The position numbers and the translations under genes are program-made. From the NCBI GenBank assembly GCA_038025085.1, contig CM076146.1, positions 16,590,001 through 16,654,000 of the forward strand: a DNA stretch of 64,000 nucleotides, written 5' to 3'. Below the pieces are notes generated by a model. The model searched no databases and was not told the DNA's origin. It saw nothing but the letters and a program-made list of their open reading frames with translations. Below are positions 23,069 through 35,809 of this stretch, in pieces (the first letter of the stretch is position 1; the number at the start of each line of letters is the position of its first letter). This stretch comes from Tetragonia tetragonoides. Taxonomy: Eukaryota; Streptophyta; Magnoliopsida; Caryophyllales; Aizoaceae.

Positions 23069-24618
23069 CTGAAAAACGTTTATAATTATTACTGAAAATT
23101 TATTTTTTTGAACTTTGTTGAACTTTGCTGAACTTCGTTGAACTTTGTTGAACTTTATTTAACTTTATTTAACTTTGTTGAACTTCGTTGAACTTTGTTT
23201 ATTTTTGTTGAATCTTGTTGACAATTTGTATATTGGTTTGTTTAACTTTGTTGAACTTTGTTTAACTTTATTTAACTTTGTTGAAGTTTGTTGAAGTTTG
23301 TTGAAATTTGCTGAAGTTTGTTGAAGTTTGCTGAAATAAATAGAAATAAGCTGGGGTAGAACAGACCCCTACCCATCTCGTGCTCGTCGTTCACCCATTC
23401 AAGTAAGGTTTTGTGTTAATTTGTTTGACAAATTTGAGATTATTCAAAGCGGTTTTCTTCATTTGGCTCATGGGTTCTGTTAGATTTAATGCTAAGCAAG
23501 TGCAAGTTGACATCGACCCTCAATTAAGTTTAGCTGGTTCTTTCTTTTGATTGTTGGTGATAAGGGTTTTGATTTCAGTTTCTGGGTATATATACGTTCC
23601 TTGCTGCAAAAAAAAAAAAAAAAAAAAAAAAATGGTGTGTTTGTGTGTGTGTGTGTTCTCTTTGCGTTTCTCTAACTGTGAAACTGGAATTTGTTACCCC
23701 TGAATTGTAGATCTATGTCCTATAAAAAACCTTTCGTGTGTGTTGGTGGTTGAATCACGGCTTGGTGCACCTTAACTTTGTCTTTGCCTTGCCTTAGAAC
23801 TTCAGACCACAAACAATTAAGAGTTCTAAATATAGTATTAGTTCCTTTATATTTTCAAGTTTGCTGGTGCTTCCAGCTCCTAGTTTATATGGTACACCTC
23901 TTTGTGATAAAAAAAAATTGGTTCATAAATTTTTGACTTTTGTGCATTGTTTGTTCTTTTATATGCTTCAGATTTGATTTAGCAAGTCCAATATTTAATT
24001 GGTGTTGTGTTTGATCTGATTGGTCTCATGAGCTAGTTTATCTATTTGGAAGGTTACGTGTTAGCTTAAGTGAAAGTGATGATCTTGATGAGTAGAAAAG
24101 GCAATGTGACAGGGAGAGAGATAAAGAGGGATAGAGTGACTTATTTTTTTGATTTAAAATAGAGATAGAGATTGTCTTCCAGTGCTAGATTTTCACCGAT
24201 GTGGGCAAATTCTTGGCTACACCTAAGGGAAGCTGACTTGGTTACACCCATAATAAAGTAGTGGGTGTCCAAGAATGAGTTCTACTAAATTTTGAAAAAA
24301 AAAAAATATAATAAGAGGTTATGGTCAAGTTGGCTACATTTAAGTGTAGTGAAGAACGATTGCCTATGTGTACTACCTCATTGTAGGATTATTTGTTAGC
24401 TAGATATTTTACGTACTGTATAGTTCTAGGCTAAGTAACTAGCCATGCATTAAATGTTACTAGATATTTCCTCTTTACTTTTCGAGACTTAAGCTGGGGA
24501 TTTTATTCTGTTTGACGATGCCCCTTTGTCTTTGACACAATAGATTAAAAAAAAAAAAGAAAAAAGAAGGGTTGATGATAAAAGATAGTAAAAAAAAAAA
24601 AAAAAAAAAAAAGACCTA
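23069..24618 (+). mobile_element. Remnant of an older CACTA copy
   Basis: Near-duplicate of 25168-26767 inside the intact CACTA element: the same CTGAAAAACGTTTAT start, the GTTGAACTTT repeat block, the TGTGTGTGTG stretch and the final GACCTA. It lacks the element's first ~550 bp. It ends exactly where the next CACTA terminus begins, so the younger element inserted after GACCTA. Confidence 0.8.
23109..23335. repeat. GTTGAACTTT short tandem repeats (older copy)
   Basis: About twenty imperfect 10-11 bp units of GTTGAACTTT/GTTGAAGTTT, equivalent to 25203-25400. Confidence 0.8.
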
Positions 24619-24850
24619 CACTACAAAAAAATTAACTTGCTCCAACAGATATTTAGACATATATTTTTTCTGTTGGTAAAAGTTGGGAATACCAACACAA
24701 GAGAGCAATTGTCGGTAATATTTTGGTGGGGCGCGTAAGCCATGAAAAATGACCAACATTATATTATATCTGTTGGTAATAAAGTGGCAGTACCAACAGA
24801 TATAGTATCAACACATATATTTGTTGGTAGATGTGGTAAACAAATTCAAT
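24619..24850. repeat. CACTA 5' terminal inverted repeat and subterminal motifs
   Basis: The TIR starts at 24619. Motifs of CCAACAGAT, TCTGTTGGTA and ACCAACAGATAT occur at about 24643, 24672, 24697, 24767, 24796 and 24830 in both orientations. In En/Spm-type elements such motifs are the binding sites of the accessory TNPA-type protein. Confidence 0.85.
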
Positions 24851-25202
24851 AACCCGCCCATTTATTTTGGCTTCCCGCTTTATACACGTAATTACTCTAT
24901 TGTCCTTGCCTAAGTTTGTCTAGATCTAGGTTTTTTATGGGCAAAAACGTAATTAAGGGTTAATGAGGAAAAAAGTAAAATTAAAAGTTTTTATCAATTG
25001 GGTAAAAAGATGAGAGTGAACTCTTATTTCAGTTTTCATCCCACGAACCCTAACCTCCATTGATGAGAGTAGCTCCACCCTTGCCTATTTTCCGACGTTT
25101 CATCTGTGATTTGTCATCTGCTCATCTAAGGCTCATCTTTCGCCCATCTAGGGTCTGTTCTCCCCAACTGAAAAACGTTTATATTTATTACTGAAAATTT
25201 AT

Positions 25203-25400
25203 TTTTGTTGAACTTTGTTGAACTTTGCTGAACTTCGTTGAACTTTGTTGAACTTTATTTAACTTTGTTGAACTTCGTTGAACTTTGTTTATTTTTGTTG
25301 AATCTTGTTGATAGTTTGTATATTGGTTTGTTTAACTTTGTTGAACTTTGTTTAACTTTATTTAACTTTGTTGAAATTTGTTGAAGTTTGTTGAAATTTG
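25203..25400. repeat. GTTGAACTTT short tandem repeats
   Basis: Imperfect array of GTTGAACTTT/GTTGAAATTT units in the untranslated leader region of the CACTA element, matching 23109-23335. Function unknown. Confidence 0.8.
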
Positions 25401-26399
25401 CTAAAATAACAGAAATAAACAGAAATAAGATGGGGAAAACAGACACCTACCAATCTCGTGCTCGTCGTTCACCCATTCAAGTAAGGTTTTGTCTTAATTT
25501 GTTTGACGAATTTGAGATTATTCAAAGCGTTTTTTTTTCATTTGGCTCATGGGTTCTGTTAATTTTAATGCTAAGCAAGTGCAAGTTGACATCGACCCTC
25601 AATTAAGTTTAGCTGGTTCTTTCTTTTTATTGTTGGTGATAAGGGTTTTGATTTCAGATTCTGGGTGTATATACGTTCCTTGCTGCAAAAAAAAAAAAAT
25701 AATAATAAATAAAAAAAATTGGTGTGTTTGTGTGTGTGTGTTCTCTTTGCGTTTCTTTAACTGTGAAACTGGAATTTGTTACCCCTGAATTGTAGATCTA
25801 TGTCCTATAAAAAACCTTTCGTGCGTGTTGGTGGTTGAATCACGGCTTGGTGCACCTTAACTTTGTCTTTGCATTGCCTTAGAACTTCAGACCACAAAAT
25901 TAAAAGAGTTCTAAATATAGTATTAGTTCCTTTATATTTTCAAGTTTGCTGGTGCTTTCCAGCTCATAGTTTATATGGTACACCTCTTTGTGATAAAAAA
26001 AAATTGGTTCATAAACTTTTGACTTTTGTGCATTGTTAGTTCTTTTATATGCTTCAGATTTGATTTAGCAAGTCCAATATTTAAGTGGTGTTGTGTTTGA
26101 TCTGATTGGTCTCATGAGCTAGTTTATCTATTTGGAAGGTTACGTGTTAGCTTAAGTGAAAGTGATGATCTTGATGAGTAGAAAAGGCAATGTGATAGGG
26201 AGAGAGATAAAGAGGGATAGAGTGACTTATTTTTTTGATTTAAAATAGATATAGAGATTGTCATCCAGTGCTAGATTTTCACCGATGTGGGCAAATTCTT
26301 GGCTATACTTAAGAGGAGCTAATTTGATTACACCCAAAATAAAGTAGTTGGTGTCCAAAAATGAAGTAGTGGGTGTCCAAGAGTGAGTTCTACTAAATT

Positions 26400-27789
26400 T
26401 TGAAAAGAAATAAAAAATAAAAAATAAAAATATTGTAAGAGGGTATGACCAAGTTGGCTACACTTAAGTGTAGTGAAGAAGATTGCCTATGTGTACTACC
26501 TCATTGTAGGATTATTTGTTAGCTAGATATTTTACGTACTGTATAGTTCTAGGCTAAGTAACTAGCCATGCATTAAATGTTATAGACTTTGAACTTTAAC
26601 ATTAGCTACTAGATATTTCCTCTTTACTTTTCTAAACTTAAGCTGTGGGTTTTATTCTGTTTGACGATGCCCCTTTGTCTTTGACACAATAGATAAAAAT
26701 AAAAAAAATAAAAAAAGAAGGGTTGATGATAAAAGATAGTAAAAAAAAACAGCCATTACAGACCTACTTGGATTGAGGTAAGATTGTGTTGTTTAAATTT
26801 TGGGTTATTAGTTTGTGACATGGGTTGATTTGTGTTCCTATGATGACTAATTATTTTGATTTGTGGTCTTCTAAAACTGGGCATTGCATGCTTAATAAAC
26901 TACTCCTATGAGCATAAGTTGGGAGCTTAATTGGTAGAGCACCTGCATCTCCAATTTCAAGATTGGGTGTTCAAGTCTCATTATCCTCAATTTAATATTA
27001 TTTGTGGTAGTTGTGTTGTGGACCTATGTGCCTTTTCCTTTCCCCTATTGTAATGAGCCAAAGAGCCTCGCTTTCTTACCTCATGAAAAAAAAATTAAAA
27101 AAAATCTAATATGATTTGGTGGTATAAAGTTGGGAAAAACATTAAAAAAAAAAATTATTTAACTTCATGTATAGATTACATGTGTAATACAATAGTTATT
27201 ACTAATATTGGGGGATTTTACGAGTACAATCATTTGTTAATAGAACTAGATATATATCAAACTCTAAGATATTATTTAATGGATTATGTGAGGGTTTTTA
27301 TTTCTATTCATCTTGTTATTTTTGCTCCTCTTCTAGAGGTATGATTGCATTAGTTAACATGTGATGTCTTTTTAAATGCAAATATACTTGTCGTAATGTA
27401 ATATGTTATTATCTATTGTGAAATTAAAAGTAGCTTATGATGCCTTGTGTATTTCTGTTAGATAAATTAATACAAGCAGAAGGTGCGGTGCCAGGACGTG
27501 AAGCTGTTGTGAAGCACATAGAGTTCACTTGCGGATTAGTGTTTGTTGTAAGTATCCGTCTCTCCCTCCAGTCATCGCTTATATCTTTACATAGTTACAT
27601 GCCTATGACCAAAGATTAGCATGTTGCTTGCGTGTGGTTTGCGTATGTGTACTACTAATGAAATTTAAGCTTTATGATCTTATTGACATGAGCTTAAGTA
27701 TGATTGTGCTTGTGTTCCATTAATCTTTGTGGATGTTGTTTTTTATTTGTTCTTAATGATATAGAAATTAGTAATGTAGGAATTGTCTC
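26400..27789 (+). other. CACTA 5' non-coding region upstream of the transposase
   Basis: AT-rich with many A-runs. Apart from the SINE-like piece at 26921-27104 I see no gene. Short ORFs at 27111 and 27437 have no recognisable motif. It probably holds leader exons and introns. Confidence 0.5.
26921..27104 (+). mobile_element. tRNA-derived SINE-like sequence
   Basis: GCTTAATTGGTAGAGC (26925-26940) resembles a Pol III A box. GTGTTCAAGTCTC (26967-26979) resembles a B box at tRNA-like spacing. A ~100-bp unrelated body and an A-rich tail (27086-27104) follow. The tRNA part does not fold into a credible functional tRNA by eye. No clear target-site duplication was found. Confidence 0.5.
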
Positions 27790-30700
27790 ATGGATGTATT
27801 TGAGGACAAGAGTTGGGTGAAGTTAAGGAGAGTAGATGTTGATTATAAGAGAGCCTTAGATTCATTCCTTGACCATGGATGTGCAACTAAGGCTATTGAT
27901 AACAAGATTGCGTGCCCATGTCGTAGTTGTGGTAACCGAAAATATTATGAAAGACAAACTGTGAGAGGTCATCTTATCATGAGAGAGATGGATTCGGAAT
28001 ATCAGAAGTGTATTTGGAATTTTCATGGAGAGTCAAGGGTTAGTAATAATGATAATGTCTTAGGTGATCATGAGCTTGATATTGAGTCTGATAGTTCATC
28101 TGACCATGGTATGATGGGGATGATAGAGGACGCCTTTGAATTTCAGAAACCAACTGGTGGCTCAATGGGCCCTAATGATGAGGCAAAAGCCTTTTTTAAG
28201 TTGGTTGAGGATGCAGTGCAACTTCTTTATCCTGGTTGTGAAGAATATAGTAAACTTTCTTTCATTGTTGAAATGTCTCATGTTAAATGTTTGTATGGGG
28301 TGATTGATGTCGCTTTTGATGCCTTGCTAAAGTTGTTCAAAAAAGCACTTCCTAAAGACTCAACATTACCTAACTCTTTTAAAAAGGCACAAAGCATCAT
28401 TAAGAAACTTGGTCTTGATTATAAGAAGAGTGATGCTTGTGAAAATGATTGTGTTTTCATCTGGAAAGAAAATGCTTCACTTGATAATTGTCCAAATTAT
28501 AGCACCTCAAGGTGGAAATTGGCTGACGATGGGACCATAATACAATTAGCTAATGGTAGAAAAGTGCCAAGAAAGATACTACGTCACTTTCCCTTAATAC
28601 CAAGGCTTAAAAGGTTGTTTATGTCATCAAAAACAGCCCCTTTAATGAGATGGCATGAGGAAGGACGCAAGGAAAATGGTAAGTTGAGGCATCCAGCAGA
28701 TTCGTTTGCTTGGAAAGACTTTAGTAATAGATATAATGACTTTTCTAGTGATTCTAGAAATGTCAGGTTGTGCTTGACTAGTGATGGTTTTAATCCTTTT
28801 GGGATGATGAATACTCAGTATAGTGTATGGTCGGTTGTCTTGATGAATTATAATCTTCCTCCTTGGTTGTGTATGAAGCAACCTTATTTCAATCTTTCCT
28901 TGCTAATACCTAGACCAAAGGCACCTGGGAATGACATTGATGTATATCTTCAGCCTCTAGTTGATGAGCTTAAGGAGTTATGGAAAATTGGTGTAGAAAC
29001 TTATGATGCGTCAAAAGATGAGACCTTTGTACAACATGCGGCATTGACATCTACTGTTCATGATTTTCCAGCATACGGCAACTTGTCTGGCTATAGAAAA
29101 GGGAAACTAGCATGTCCGCATTGTAACCTTGACACATGCTTCCTTTACTGAAAAGGTAGCAAAAATTTGTGTTACATGGGCCATCGACATTTCTTAGAGG
29201 AAAATCATAGGTTTCGTCGTAATAAAAAGGCATTCAATGGAAAGAGAGAAGTGGGGCCTCCTCCTAGAACTTGGTGTGGGCCAGATAAGTTAAACCAAAT
29301 GGAGCAATTAGATGTACGATTTGGAAAAACTCCAGAGTCTCGAAAACACAATAAAAGGAAAAGAGGGGATGATCTAATGCCTTGGAATAATAATAGTATT
29401 TTTTACCAACTCCCATACTGGAAGCATCTTATCTTACCTCACAGCATAGATTTTATGCATGTGGAAAAGAATGTCTCCGAGAACGTGTTAGGTACACTAT
29501 TGGATGTTGAGGGAAAAACTAAAGATAATTTGCAATCTCGCCTTGACCTAGTGAATTTGAACATAAGGCATGAGCTTCGCCCAGTAGATAATGCAGGTAA
29601 AACATATCTACCTTCAGCATGCTTCACATTAAGCAAGAAAGAAAAGGAGGACTTTCTCAATGTGCTAGCTTCTATCAAAGTGCATGATGGGTATACGGCA
29701 AACATAAAAAGTCGTGTTATTAATGGTAAGATCTCTGGCTTAAAAAGTCACGATCACCATATCATAATGCAACACTTATTGCCATTGGCTCTTAGAAAAA
29801 TGCAAAACAAGAATGTGAGTAGAGCCTTGATTGAGTTAAGTAACTTTTTCAATGACCTTTCTTCAAAAGTAGCCACACGTAAAGATTTTGAGAAACTGAC
29901 ATATTGTGGCATTCTCATACTTTGCAATTTGGAGCGCATCTTCAATCCCTCATTCTTTGACATTATGGTGCATCTAGTCATACATTTGGTATATGAGGCT
30001 GAGGTAGCTGGTCCAATATACTGTCGTTGGATGTATCCTGTGTAGAGGTAAGCAGAATATATTGTCTTTATTTCGTGAAAGTGAATTTTCTTGCTAATGT
30101 ACTTTATATGATTATAGATACTTAAGAAGGCTGAAAGCTTTTGTTCATAATAAAAGTCGTGTGGAAGGATCTATTGCTGAAGGATATATAGTCGAGGAAG
30201 CTGTAACCTTTTGTTCTAGATATTTGCGTGGTGTTCAAACTAGGGAGAATAGGTCTACAAGGAATAATGATGATGATGGTGATGAAACACATGAAGGAAT
30301 TTCTGTTTTCTCCTTAAAATGTCGTGCAAGGTATAAAAAAAAGGATGTTCGTCTAGATTATTCTGTGATTGAGCAGGCGCATAGCTATATATTGGTCAAT
30401 TGCGATGAAGTTCAAGTATATGCCAAGTATGTTTTATCTATACTACTTTCAATTTTGTCAAAATTTCATGCTTCATATATACTATTATACCTAATATTTG
30501 TTCTTGTTTTTCAGAGAATACTATGACCTTCTTTGGAATGAGAATCAAGACACACCAGAAGCAATAATTGATGACATCTATCAAAGAAATTTTCCTAAAT
30601 AGTTTGAAGAAAATGTATGTATAGATGCACAAATATCTTTGACTCATTTTCTTAAGTTATTCTTTTGGTGTAACATGAGTTAAGTATATGTAGCTAATAT

Positions 30701-31395
30701 TTAAGGTTTCAAGGCATCTACCGAGTGATGTAGATATAGCTGCTGATTTGAGATACTTAAGCCAATCCCCTAGCATGTGGATCACGACAATGACAAAGGT
30801 CACTTGTAATGGTTATCGATGGAGGGTGAAAGCTATTGACAAAAGAAGTGTGACAGAAAATTCTGGTGTTCTTGTAAATGCTTGCACGGATCAAGGGAAC
30901 ATAGCATATTACGGTGTACTAACGAAAATCATTGAGTTGACTTATCCGCAAAGAAGGAGTGTTCTGTTGTTTCAATGTGATTGGGTTGATCCTACCAAAG
31001 GTGTTAAGCAAGATGAACTTGGTTTCACTCTTTTTAATCTTAAGGCAACCTTAAAAACTAATGAACCCTTTGTCCTTGCATCTCAAGCCTTGCAAGTTTT
31101 TTATACACCAGAACCTAGAGATAAAAATTGGCATGTTGTTACTAGCACCAAGCCAAGAGATTTGTTTGAAATGGAAGAGGAAAGCATACCGAAAGAGGAA
31201 AGTGTACAAGTTGATACTTCATCTAATCTCCGTGTTGAAGAGTTAGATATTGTTAGAGAGGATATGGTGGGGGTCATCATTGATGAGCCTCTCTTGGATT
31301 TAGTACAAACATGCAATGATTACATCGAGAATGTGGATGAATATGATAGCAGCGATGAGGAAGATGACACTTTATATGACTATGATTATGACTAG
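27790..31395 (+). pseudogene. CACTA transposase, TNP2-like
   Basis: Catalytic transposase of En/Spm elements, which excises and integrates the element. Exon 1 (27790-30046) contains the N-terminal zinc finger CPCRSCGNRK, the TNP2 block (CPNYSTSRWK; LACPHCN...LCYMGHRHFL) and HSIDFMHVEKNV. The DUF4218-type exons follow (about 30120-30426 and 30515-30614), then a DUF4216-type C-terminus (about 30705-31395) with an acidic tail. Three in-frame stops break it: TGA at 29149, TAG at 30043 and TAG at 30600. All sit in otherwise conserved sequence, with no frameshifts seen in exon 1. Introns have GT/AG borders (about 30048-30119, 30427-30514). Length fits the family. Confidence 0.87.
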
Positions 31396-31529
31396 TGTTA
31401 GTTTCTAAATTGGTTTAAGATTTACTATTAGTTTTAGCTAAACATGTTTATTGTTCTTAACGTGTTGTTATGGTTTGCTCAACCCATGGGTATTTAGACA
31501 GTAACTAATGACCACTGCAACAGGTTGGC

Positions 31530-34500
31530 ATGGAAGCATCTGAGAAACCACCACGTGAACAAACAAAGAAAATGATGATAACACGAGATAGCTTGCAGGT
31601 ATTTATTGTGTTGTGTTTAACTTTAATGGTTGTAATTCTGGAATACCATCTTCGTCTTTTTGTAACTTGAAGTGTTGTTTTGCTGATATATCTTGTTTGT
31701 GAAGAAAATACTTGGTCCAGGTTTAAAGAAGCCACCTTTGGGGAAGCAAAATATATCAAATATACCAATAACGCGTAGTCCAAGGTCTAACAAAGCTTCA
31801 GTAACTTCATCTGCTTCACTGACTTCATCTGCTGGATTAGCTTCAACTCGACGATCTCTGTTTCCATCACGAATGAGTACCGCTACGTCTTCTAAAGGAG
31901 GAAGTTCAGAAGGTCCAAATGCCGAGGTTGAAGCAAACATTACTTGTAAGTCTCCTCTAATGAAATCTAAGAAAAGTTGACAAGAATTATGCTTCATGAA
32001 CATCTGATTACCTTGTTTATAGTGGACCATCAAGGGGAAGGGCGCTCTCGAAATAATAGCCAACATCTACATGCATCTGAGGGAGTGCAAGCTAAAAGCT
32101 CCATCGGTAAATATTATGTTTGTGTTGTAAAATCAAATTACGTTCACAACTGTCCTTTATTATTAGTGTTGTTCTTATGCCACTCACTTTCGTGGATGTC
32201 GCTAAGTTTATTTTTCTTCAATTTAGGAAATATATGTCGATCTAATGAGACACAGTCTTGTCCTAATCCTACACTCAACATTGATTCAATAGAGTCACAA
32301 TCCCGAGAAGCAATTTGTGGTACCACTGGAAACATAATTCAACCCAACATCGCCGGTAATTCTAGTGAGGCATGCACTACAATCGAGTATAATCCCAATA
32401 GCAGAAGGCGTGTTCGAGCAAGAATGGGGAAAAATGAAAAGGGTCGAGGGAGCAACAAGACAAAGTTCTTACAGCAACGAGTGTTCGTAGATGTCAACGA
32501 ACAGCTTCAGCCAATTGGTGAATCGGCAAGGACATTATCTTCCCTCATTGGTTGTCTTGCTCGAGAACCTAGGAGAGTACCGATTGACTGCTTTGATTTT
32601 AGATTGCTGGACAAGCAGAGAAAGGAATCTATATGGGAGGAAGTGAAGGTACATATATAGTCTATATATTCATGAGAATTTGTATTTGTTGAATTGAGTG
32701 AGTGTTCTTAGCATGCTTCATGGTTTGCATCTTATCTGGAAGTGCTGAGTTAGTTAGTAGACAAGAGGAACTCACTACCTAGGAAATTACAACGTGATTT
32801 GAAGTATATATGCATGTTAAAACTCCATGAATAAGAAACATATATCATCTTCAACTTGTGTAACCATCTGGAAGTGTTTGCACTGTTTGCGATTGGATTT
32901 ATAGTTATCTATTTTTTTCTCGTTATTTCAGCATGACTTTGGGGTGATTGTACGTCTAAAATGCAGCATTATTCAATAGAGAAAAGAGAGTTAAAAAGAT
33001 TTGAACTTGAGTTTGTAAAGTAGCATTACATGCATATATTGTGTTTCTTTGTAGCAATCATATTACTTTCCAGACGGAAGAGAACCTTTTGAATGGGGAA
33101 TGACAACGATCCGTGACGCTTGGAGAGGCCACAAATCTGATTTGAAAGTTACTCTTATCGATGGTCAAACTTTTGACCAGGCAATCAAAAACAGGCCAGA
33201 TTACGTGCCTCAGGACATGGGGAAATTTTTTGTTGAGTTTTGGTCTACTGACAAGGGAAAAGCAATATTTCTTTTCCTTATTTTTTCAACACTTAAAGTA
33301 TATATGAAATACTAATTTACTTTTGATAAAAAAAAAATACTAATTTACTTGCAATTTCCTTAGGCAAGAAGTAAGAAGGGCATAACAAATCGTTCGAAAT
33401 AAAAAATGTCCCATTATCTGGGGACAAAAAGTTACCCCCGTATGCGTGCTGAAGAAAAGGTATTAATATTTCTATAAGTTATGTCTCGTTTTTCCTTATT
33501 TTCTATTTGTTTATCTTTCTACATATTTTTACATAGAAAAAGGGAAGTGTAGAGCCAGATGAAATTGACGTATGGATGAAAGCATATGAACCAAAAAAGG
33601 GTCGTAAGCTTGATGATGCCTCAGCATCAACAAGGGTAAGATTTCTTCCTTGACCAACTATGTTTCAAACCTATAAGTGTACAATAATTCCCAAAATATT
33701 TCGCCAACCTGAAGACACATCAGGTTTTAATATTGCAACTAGATTCCCTATTAGGTGTTCATCAAAGGAGCACCTATGTTTGCTTTACCTGAATTTATCT
33801 ATTTCGATTTTGTTTGCAATGTTATGGACAAATTTTTGTATTTTAGGACGTATTTCTGAAAAAATGCATGCAGTATTTACCTTACCTCCTTGCTGTGGGT
33901 ACAGCAAGCTATTGAGAAGGAGCTTACTCTCCTTCTGGAAGGTTCTTCAACCATGGAAAGAAATAAGAAATTTAAGAAGGTTTTGGGCAAGGACAAAAAT
34001 TGGTATGTGAAAACCTTCAGAAGGAGTTTTTGTTGAGTTTTGGTCTACTGACAAGGGAAAAGCAATATTTCTTTTCCTTATTTTTTCAACACTTAAAGTA
34101 TATATGAAATACTAATTTACTTTTGATAAAAAAAAAATACTAATTTACTTGCAATGTCCTTAGGCAAGAAGTAAGAAGGGCATAACAAATCGTTCGAAAT
34201 CAAAAATATCCCATTATCTGGGGACAAAAAGTTACCCCCGTATGCGTGCTGAAGAAAAGGTATTAATATTTCTATAAGTTATGTCTCGTTTTTCCTTATT
34301 TTCTATTTGTTTATCTTTCTACATATTTTTACATAGAAAAAGGGAAGTGTAGAGCCAGATGAAATTGACGTATGGATGAAAGCATATGAACCAAAAAAGG
34401 GTCGTAAGCTTGATGATGCCTCAGCATCAACAAGGGTAAGATTTCTTCCTTGACCAACTATGTTTCAAACCTATAAGTGTACAATAATTCCCAAAATATT

Positions 34501-35436
34501 TCGCCAACCTGAAGACACATCAGGTTTTAATATTACAACTAGATTCCCTATTAGGTGTTCATCAAAGGAGCACCTATGTTTGCTTTACCTGGATTTATCT
34601 ATTTCGATTTTGTTTGCAATGTTATGGACAAATTTTTGTATTTTAGGACGTATTTCTGAAAAAATGCATGCAGTATTTACCTTACCTCCTTGCTGTGGGT
34701 ACAGCAAGCTATTGAGAAGGAGCTTACTCTCCTTCTGGAAGGTTCTTCAACCATGGAAAGAAATAAGAAATTTAAGAAGGTTTTGGGCAAGGACAAAAAT
34801 TGCTATGTGAAAACCTTCAGAAGGAGTTTTAAGGTTCCTCATTCACAGAAGAAGAGATGTGCATTGGAGGAGGAGCGGGCCAAAAGAATTAGAACAGAAG
34901 AAGAACTTGGCAGCTTGAAGATGGAATTTGGATTTTTGAAGAACTTGGTGATAAAACTTTGCAAGCATCAGGTAAAATATGTTTTAAAATCTTCTTTTGA
35001 TAATAATAATTGATTATAAATGGATGAATTTGATTATAAATAGACTCTTCGGTTAAATTGTAAAGTGTTTTTTTCAATTTTTAATCCTACTACTGCCTAA
35101 CATCTGTGTTTAATGACCTGATTGCTAGATTTATTTTTTTGTAGTGAAAACATAGTGCAAGTGTTGGATCACTTCTTGTTCCCCATTTATATTGTCTTAC
35201 TGCTTTCTAAAATTTTTTTTATTTTTAATTTTTTATAGGGATTGAATATGGATGAACAGGAAGAGGATGGAGAGAGTGAGGAAGGGAATGAAGATTATGA
35301 GGAAGAAAATGGTGAAGGGAATGAAGAAAATAATGAAGGGAATGTAGATTATGACAAAGGTGGCAGTGATGGGTATGACCTTGGCAATGAAGACTTTGGC
35401 AATGATGATTATCAGAAGAATGATATATTGATGTAG
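31530..35436 (+). pseudogene. CACTA accessory gene, TNPA-like with Transposase_24 (Ptta/En/Spm) similarity
   Basis: Multi-exon gene. First exon ATG 31530 to 31598 (MEASEKPPREQTKK). A Ser/Thr-rich basic exon lies at about 31706-31944. An exon at about 32340-32650 contains RVRARMGKNEKGRG and a LIGCLAREPRRVPIDC block. The conserved plant-transposase region begins at about 33057 (YYFPDGREPFEW, YVPQDMGKFF). Further exons carry SKKGITNRSK, DEIDVWMKAYEPKKGRK, a coiled-coil piece (LLWVQQAIEKEL; EEERAKRIRTEEELG) and an acidic last exon (35242-35436). An 800-bp internal tandem duplication repeats several exons, and the first repeat has a stop within SKKGITNRSK*K. In related elements the product binds the subterminal repeats. 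Confidence 0.7.
33231..34830. repeat. 800-bp tandem duplication inside the accessory gene
   Basis: 33231-34030 and 34031-34830 are direct repeats exactly 800 bp apart. I count about six base differences by eye. The junction shares TTTT, which makes the exact edge ambiguous. It duplicates at least three exons and two introns. Confidence 0.93.
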
Positions 35437-35632
35437 TTTAGTTACTGGTCTTTTGTTCATATAACTGGGTGTTTTGATTTTGGATTCTATGATGTGTGGC
35501 TGTGTGCCTATGGAGCCAACACAGTTTTTGGGAGTCTTCTGTCAAGATATTGTTAGTAGGGAGGGACATTTTGTAATATACTGTTAGACTCCTATGAAAC
35601 TCTTGACTTTTGGAAGCAGTGACAATGTAATG

Positions 35633-35634
35633 TT

Positions 35635-35720
<86 letters not shown>
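35633..35720. repeat. (ATT)n-(TA)n microsatellite
   Basis: ATT repeats run into about 36 uninterrupted TA units (35649-35720) downstream of the last accessory exon. Confidence 0.95.
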
Positions 35721-35722
<2 letters not shown>

Positions 35723-35809
35723 AGTCCAAATTATTGATTTAATAGATCTTGGCATATCTTTATCCACCATGGTCGGTTCTATATGCACACATTTATGTTG
35801 GTGTTATTA

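Noticed and set aside
25203..25400. CRISPR-like direct repeats
   Set aside because: Units are 10-11 bp with no unique spacers of constant length, in a plant transposon.
26921..26990. Functional tRNA gene
   Set aside because: A and B boxes are present but no credible acceptor stem or anticodon arm; the A-rich tail fits a SINE.
29149..29151. In-frame TGA in the CACTA transposase as possible selenocysteine or readthrough
   Set aside because: Two further stops of a different type follow (30043, 30600), no recoding structure is evident and plants lack selenoprotein insertion; simple nonsense mutation is enough.
35138..35155. Internal TTGTAGTGAAAACAT identical to the sequence at the CACTA 3' end (36171 on), as a second terminus
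   Set aside because: No subterminal repeats precede it and it falls in an intron of the accessory gene; probably chance.
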